NCBI GenBank assembly: GCA_039707655.1
Contig: CM077674.1
Coordinates: 234,647,904 to 234,711,903 of the forward strand
DNA from: Elymus sibiricus
Lineage: Eukaryota > Streptophyta > Magnoliopsida > Poales > Poaceae
Length of the DNA stretch: 64,000 nucleotides
Direction of reading: 5' to 3'
Shown here: piece by piece, positions 57,990-64,000 of the stretch
How the letters are laid out: every line of letters begins with the position of its first letter
Position numbering within the stretch: position 1 is the stretch's first letter
Position numbers and translations under genes: made by a program
Notes under the pieces: generated by a model
What the model was told of the DNA's origin: nothing
Seen by the model: the letters and a program-made list of their open reading frames with translations, nothing else
Databases searched by the model: none

Positions 57990-60232
57990 AAATTGGACTC
58001 ATCAAGCACCCAACACAGCACATGGCCGGTGCTTCTGTTCATATATAACCTTGCTCCTTGGTTGTGTATGAAGAAAAAATACATCATGATGTCAATGATT
58101 ATCCAAGGCCCTAAGCAACATGGAAATGACATCGACATTTACTTTCTTCTACTGGTAGAAGAACTGCTGACATTGTGGAAAAAGCCTGGTGTAACATGTT
58201 ATGATGCTTACAAAAAAATAGTTTTTCCAGCTACATGTGTTGCTGCTGTACACCATTCAAGATATGCCGGCATTAGGCAACACATCGGGGCAGAAAACAA
58301 AGGGAGAAGTAGGATGTGTCATATGCATGGATAGGACAGCGAGTAGATTTCTTCCCAACTCGCGCAAAACCGTGTATTTGCATCATCGTAGGTACCGGTT
58401 AAAAGTCACCCATACCGAAAGATGAAAGCAGAATTTGATGGTACAACAGAGGCAGCTTCGGGCCCAAGACCTTATTCTAGGAAGGAGGTCCACCGCATGG
58501 CTAAAAAAATAATGTTGTGCTTGGCAAGGGACCCGGTTCATCGTCGAAACTAACACCCAAGGAGCAAGTGTTTAAGAAGAAATCAGTGTTCTGGCAATTA
58601 CCTTACTGGGAGTTTCTAAGTATGCGTCACGGCATCAATGTCATGCATGTAGAGAAGAACGTCTGTGAAATCATCCTTGGTACTCTGCTCAAGATTAAAG
58701 GCAAAACAAAGGATGGTGACGGTGCACAACTCGATATGCTTGGTGATCAACCAAACCGCATGAATGAAGCAGAAGATGAGGACAAATTGCTCCACGTTCG
58801 CTAGAGTTACAATTTAACTCCGCAAGAAGCAAAAGAGTTCTTCGAGTATTTGTTGTCAATTAAGACACCCTCTTCCTACTCCACAACCATCAGAAGTCTC
58901 GTGGATGTGAGCTCAGGTAAAATGAAGTTGGCACACATGAAGTCACATGATTGCCACGTAATGTTGACACAAATCCTCCCAGTGGCCATCGGGAATATGA
59001 TGGACACAGACATAAGAAACACACTCATTGATCTCTGTGATTTCTTCAACAAATTATGGCAGAAGGTGGTAGATCGTGAAGAGCTGGATTTTATGCAAGT
59101 GGATATTGCAAGAATATTGTCAAACCTAGAGATGTTTTTCCCACCATCATTCTTTGATGTCATGGTCCATCTCACTGTGCTCCTTGTCGACGAGATAAAG
59201 TATTGCGGTCTTGTGTTTCTTCGCAACATGTATCCCTTCGAGCGGTTCATGGTAATATTGAAGCGCTATTGTCGGAACCGATGTCATCCAGAGGCAACCA
59301 TCCTACAAGGTTATACCGTAGAGGAGGTTGTTGAGTTTTGCACCGAATACATGAAACAAAGACCTATAGGTTTGCCCCTCTCTCGCCACGAGGGAAGGCT
59401 GGCTGGTAAGCCGGTCCTTGATGGCATGCCATTTAGTGCACCTAGAGATCAGACCGATAAAGCCCATTTGACGGTACTGGTTAACAACCCAGATCTCGAC
59501 GCTTATGCTGAAGAACACTTGGAGGAGATACAACGAAGCTCCTTACCCACTGTGCATCCATTAGCTGCGGAGATCAATGCGCACAATAAGGACTACGTCA
59601 GATGGCTAAAGGCTTGTTTGGCACGCGGATCCATGGATGACCTTGCAACGTGGCTGGCACAAAAGCCATCACCTACCGTTATGAGGTACCAAGCGTATGA
59701 CATAAATGGGAACACATTCTACACTGAGGAACGTGATGAGAAGACCTCATATCAGAACAGCTCTGTTCGAATAGAATGCCTAACTGTAGACGAAGATGGT
59801 AGAAAGGTATACTATGGAACCATCGAAGAGATTTGGGAGCTTGACTATGTGAAAGTAAAGGTGGCATTATTCAAGTACAGATGGGTCCCTCTTGGTCAGG
59901 TAAAGGTTGATGATTACAGAAAGACCTATGTTAACCTCACAAAGATGGCGTCTCACAAGGACCGGTACATTCTTGCCAGCGATGCTACCCAGATTTTCTA
60001 TGTGAAAGTCCCCTTGCATAAGAACTACCATGTAGTGATGTCTGGGAAGAGGAGGGTACTGGGCATCGAGAATGTTGCTGATGAGGACAAGTACAATCAA
60101 TTTACTGAGTTGCCAACTGAGGGATCACACACCAGCAAAACAGAGAAGCTAAAAATCATCAGAAATCCTAAGTTCATTTGGGGTCAACCTAATGATCCCA
60201 GTAACCCCATGTACATGGTAATTAATTTGTAA
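57990..60232 (+). pseudogene. CACTA transposase remnant (TNP2, DUF4218, DUF4216)
   Basis: From 57993 the frame reads STQHSTWPVLLFIYNLAPW and KKYIMMSMIIQGPKQHGND, the C-terminal half of the TNP2 transposase. Frame changes and stops follow at 58330-58520. Then FWQLPYWEFLSMRHGINVMH continues to a stop at 58802. From 58850 a 460-codon frame covers the DUF4218 type region (MVHLTVLLVDEIKYCGLVF, ILKRYCRNRCHPEATI) and the DUF4216 type region (VYYGTIEEIWELDYVKV, LFKYRWVPLG), ending MVINL-stop at 60232. Intact TNP2 cuts CACTA ends in the nucleus. The N-terminus is missing and the element ends are not found, so this is a dead internal fragment. Confidence 0.85.
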
Positions 60233-60898
60233 CATTAATTATCATGTCTATTCTGCAACTTAATTCGTTCAATTAGAACTTTCGCATGTACTGAATTGTG
60301 AGTTATGCCTGGCCTTCTGTTGATCTGATAACGATTAATATGTTGACCTTGATATGTTGTCAGCCCTAGCAATGAATTTGAACTATTTATGATTATATAC
60401 CCTAGAGCTAGCACACTCAATTGATCTCACTCCAGTATGTATGAACTAAACATGTGCAATCTGGTTTACCACTAGCACACGATTCATTCACGAAAGTCGT
60501 GTGCCTACCAAACCGTGGCCGATGGCCCCTACTGTGCGCAATGTGAGTCGTGCATTCTGATTGGCCAGAACCCAAACCCCACAGATCATACGTCTGCACC
60601 ATAGGATGCACCCAGATCGAACGGCAATCCTTATCCCTTTCATCACCACATGCAGTTGCAGTTGGGATTTGATTTATATGCACTAAATGCTCGGTAAATG
60701 CAAAAAATGGCTTAAATATAGCAAACGAGCCTTGAAATGCGCGACAAAATCAAACCTAGCGTATAATGGTGATTGCCTACAGTGCGAAAAAATTGGAGGA
60801 GAAACGGTGAAGTCACCGCAGATTACAGTTTGAATTACCACGTCTCCTTCTTGAAACTATGATCCTTCTTGTGAGATGCTCCGATTTCCGAGAGGGGG
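60233..60898. other. Spacer after the CACTA transposase, possibly its 3' region
   Basis: AT-rich, then short motifs such as CACACGATTCATTCACG and GTCGTGTGCC in both orientations near 60470-60560, which could be CACTA subterminal repeats. No CACTA terminal sequence was found. No gene. Confidence 0.4.
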
Positions 60899-62448
60899 TG
60901 CTACTTGTAGTCTACGTTGGTATTTCCCCGAAGAGGAGAGGATGATGCAGTACAGTAGAGATAAGTATTTCCCTCAGTTAAGAACCAAGGTTATCAATCC
61001 AGTAGGAGAACCAAGCAAAATTTCGTTAAGTGCACCTGCACACACAAGAGCAAACACTTGCAACCAACGCAAATAAGAGGGTTGTCAATCCTCTTAGCGG
61101 TTATTTGCAAGGATTAAATCTTATTGAGGTAAATAGATAAAATAAAATACTAATTAAAATAAAAGTAAATAAATTGCAGCAAGGTATTTTTAGGTTTTTT
61201 ATATGATAAAGATAGACCCGGGGGCCATAGTTTTCACTAGAGGCTTCTCTCTCGAGCACAGAAACATACGGTGGGTAAACAAATTACTGTTGGGCAATTG
61301 ATAGAAAAGCAAATAATTATGACGGATTCATGGCAATGATCATGTATATAGGCATCACGTCCGAGACAAGTAGACGGACTCCTGCCTGCATCTACTACTA
61401 TTACTCCACTCATCGACCGCTATCCAGCATGCATCTAGAGTATTAAGTTAATAAAAACAGAGTAACGCCTTAAGCAAGATGACATGATGTAGAGAAGCAA
61501 ATTCAAGCAATATGAATAAACCCCATCTTTTTATCCTTAATGGCAATAATACAAATACGTGTCATGTACCCTTCTATCACTGGGATTGAGCACCGCAAGA
61601 TTGAACCCATCACAAAGCACCTCTCCCATTGCAAGATAAATCAATCTAGTAGGCCAAACCAAATCGATAGATCGGAGAGAAATACAAAGCTATAACAATC
61701 ATGCATAAAAGAGTTCAGAGAAGACTCAAATATTTCTCATGAATAATCTGATCCTAAACTCACAATTCATCAGATCCCAACAAACACACCGCAAAAGAAG
61801 ATTACATCGGATAGAACTCCAAGAATATCAAGGAGAACATTGTATTGAAGATCAAAGAGAGAGAAGAAGCCATTTAGCTACTAGCTATGGACCCGTAGGT
61901 CTGTGGTAAACTACTCACACATCATCGGAAGGGCAGCAAGGTTGATGTAGAAGCCCTCCGTGATCGATTCCCCCTCTGGCAGAGTACCGGAAAGGGCCTC
62001 CAGATGGGATCGCGGAAGAACAGAGGCTTGCGGCGGCGGAAAGGTTTTCTCTTCTGGCTCCCTGTTGGTTTCCCAATATTTGTGAATTTATAGAAGTGGA
62101 ATTAGGTCAAACGGAGTCATGTGGGCCCCACAAGGCAACACGGTGCCCCCCCTGGGGCGCACCTTGTTCCCTTGTGAAGCCTCTGTGAGGCTTCTGGCCT
62201 CCTCCCGAAGCTTCCAAGGTCTCTTTTGTCCAGAAAAAAATCTCCAAAAAGTTTCATGGCATTTGGACTTCATTTGGTACTATTTCTCTGAAAAACCAAA
62301 AACAAGCAGAAAACAGCAACTGGCACTGGGCACTGGGTTAATAGGTTAGTCCCAAAAAATGATATATAATTGCATATAAAAACATCTAAGATTGATACTA
62401 TAATAGCATGGAACAATCAAAAATTATAGATACGTTGGAGACGTATCA
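60899..62448 (-). repeat. 3' LTR of Athila-like family A, copy 2, inverted
   Basis: The minus strand reads TGATACGTCTCC at 62448 to a CA end at 60899, about 1,550 bp, collinear with 1007-2572. A TATA-like box lies near 62090 on the minus strand, with a degraded hairpin at 62125-62190. Confidence 0.82.
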
Positions 62449-64000
62449 AGCATCCCCAAGCTTAATTCCTGCTCGTCCTCGAGTCGGTAAATGATAAAAA
62501 CAGAATTTTTGATGTGGAATGCTACCTATCATGTTTCATCATATAATCTCTCTCTTATGGTATGAATAATAAGATCCAAATGATTCAAAGCAATAGTCTA
62601 TAATTTGATATAAAGACATCAATACTCAGGCATACTAATAAACAATCATGTCTTTCAAAATAAAAATGCTAAAGAATGTTATCCCTACAAAATCATATAA
62701 TCCTGTCATGCTCCATCTTCTTCACACAAAGTATTTATCATGCACTACTCCGATGACAAGCCGAGCAATTGGTTCATACTTTTTAACGCGCTTCAGCTTT
62801 TTCAACTCCCACTCAATACATGAGCGCAAGCCATGGATATAGCACAATGGGTGGAATAGAGTATGGTGGTAGAGATAAATAAGAGAAGTCAAAAATGGAG
62901 AAAGTCTCACATTGACGAGGCTAATCAACGGGCTATGGAAATGCCCATCAATTGATGTCAATGCAAGGAGTAGGGATTGCCATGCAATGGATGCACTAAG
63001 AGCTATAAGTGTATGAAAGCTCAACATGAAAACTAAATGGGTGTGCATCCAACTTGCTTGCTCATGAAGACCTCGGGCATTTGAGGAAGCCCGTCATCGG
63101 AATATACAAGCCAAGTTCTATAATGAAAAATTCCCACTAGTATATGAAAGTGACAAAATAGGAGACTCTCTATATGAAAAATATGGTGCTACTCTGAAGC
63201 ACAAGTGTGGAAAAGGATAGTAACATTGCCCCTTCTTTCTTTTTCTCTCATTTTTTTTCATGGCTCTTTTTCGCCTCTTTTTTTCCTCTTTTTTTATTTA
63301 GAACGGTCTCATGGACCACATCCCCACTTTTTCGAGGACTCATTAGTCTCTACCATTCTTACCTCACTAGGGCAATGCTCTAATAATGATGATCATCACA
63401 CCTCTATTTACTTACAACTCAACATTACAACTCGATACTAGAACAAGAATATGACTCTATATGAATGCCTCTGGCAGTGTAGCGGGATGTGCAATGATGC
63501 TAGCGTAACATGTATAAAAAATGATGAACGGTGGCTAAGCCACAAATACTATGTCAGCTATATGATCATGCAAAGCAATATGACAATGATGATGTATGTC
63601 ATAAAAATGAAACGGTGGAAGTTGCATGGCAATATATCTCGGAATGGCTATGGAAATGCCCTGATAGGTAGGTATGGTGGTTGTTTTGAGGAACATATAA
63701 GGAGGATTATGTGTGATAGAGCGTATCATATCACGGGGTTTCGATGCACCGGCGAAGTTTGCACCAATTCTCGATGTGAGAAAGGGCAATGCACGGTACC
63801 GAAGAGGCTAGAAAATTGCGGAAGGGTGAGAGTGCGTATAATCCATGGACTCACATTAGTCATAAAGAACTCGCATACTTATTGCGAAAGTTTATTAGCC
63901 CTCGAAGCAAAGTACTACTACGCATGCCCCTAGAGGGATAGATTGGTAGGACAAGGTTCATCGCTCGTCCCCAACCGCCACTCATAAGGTAGACAATCAA
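62449..64000 (-). mobile_element. 3' internal region of Athila-like family A, copy 2
   Basis: On the minus strand this leads into the LTR through AAGCTTGGGGATGCT, and the nearest 150 bp resemble 860-1006. No coding domain is recognisable. The rest of the element lies beyond the right edge of the window. Confidence 0.7.

Noticed and set aside
57818..58138. Minus-strand 106-codon ORF as a separate gene
   Set aside because: Most of it is antisense to TNP2 coding sequence, and the rest has no recognisable domain.

Overview
The window looks like intergenic DNA of a large Triticeae-type grass genome (wheat, Aegilops, rye or barley relatives). It is almost wholly nested transposable elements: long LTRs starting TGATACGTCTCC, Gypsy elements without polymerase, Copia elements and CACTA DNA transposons. 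There is one recognisable host gene and one host-derived gene fragment. I see no bacterial or organellar signals, no tRNA or rRNA genes and no CRISPR. Family names such as Sabrina, WHAM, Fatima or Maximus cannot be assigned without a repeat-library comparison, so lineages are named from motifs.

Layout. 1-3152: the 3' end and LTR of an Athila-like Gypsy element (family A), next to an inverted piece of a second Athila-like LTR (family B). 3153-10427: a degenerate Copia element lacking its 5' LTR. Its 3' LTR is split by a 2.6-kb non-autonomous CACTA element (7736-10357) with a CAC target duplication. 10830-12336, minus: a GT47/exostosin glycosyltransferase gene in two exons, apparently frameshifted in exon 1. 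13290-14495: an LTR-like remnant, a decayed polyubiquitin fragment and a foldback element. 15414-about 23000, minus: a Sirevirus-like Copia element with no gag-pol, a broken ORF of about 1,290 codons, and a solo LTR of its own family (TSD GTTAT) next to its 3' LTR. 23110-26763: the chromodomain end and long 3' LTR of a Tekay/Del-type chromovirus.

26764-50591: two related pol-less Gypsy elements in opposite orientations (26764-32746 minus; 33906-50591 plus), plus a solo LTR (33170-33657, TSD GTCTC). Each codes for gag and protease on its sense strand. Each also carries a separate gene on the opposite strand, with GT-AG introns at a shared position. The plus element is split by a nearly intact pol-less Athila-like element (38810-48373, TSD CCCAC). 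That element has gag-protease and an env-position ORF, but no reverse transcriptase or integrase.

50592-56245: a third Athila-like LTR (family C), itself split by a 4.12-kb solo chromovirus LTR (51244-55365, TSD CGGGG). 56251-57820: the 5' end of another Athila-like element on the minus strand. About 57990-60232: a CACTA TNP2/DUF4218/DUF4216 transposase remnant. 60899-64000: a family A LTR and 3' internal region on the minus strand.

The elements form a dependency web. Most lack a working polymerase yet keep structural genes, accessory genes or cis signals (primer sites, polypurine tracts, LTRs), so they would have to rely on enzymes supplied by relatives elsewhere in the genome.
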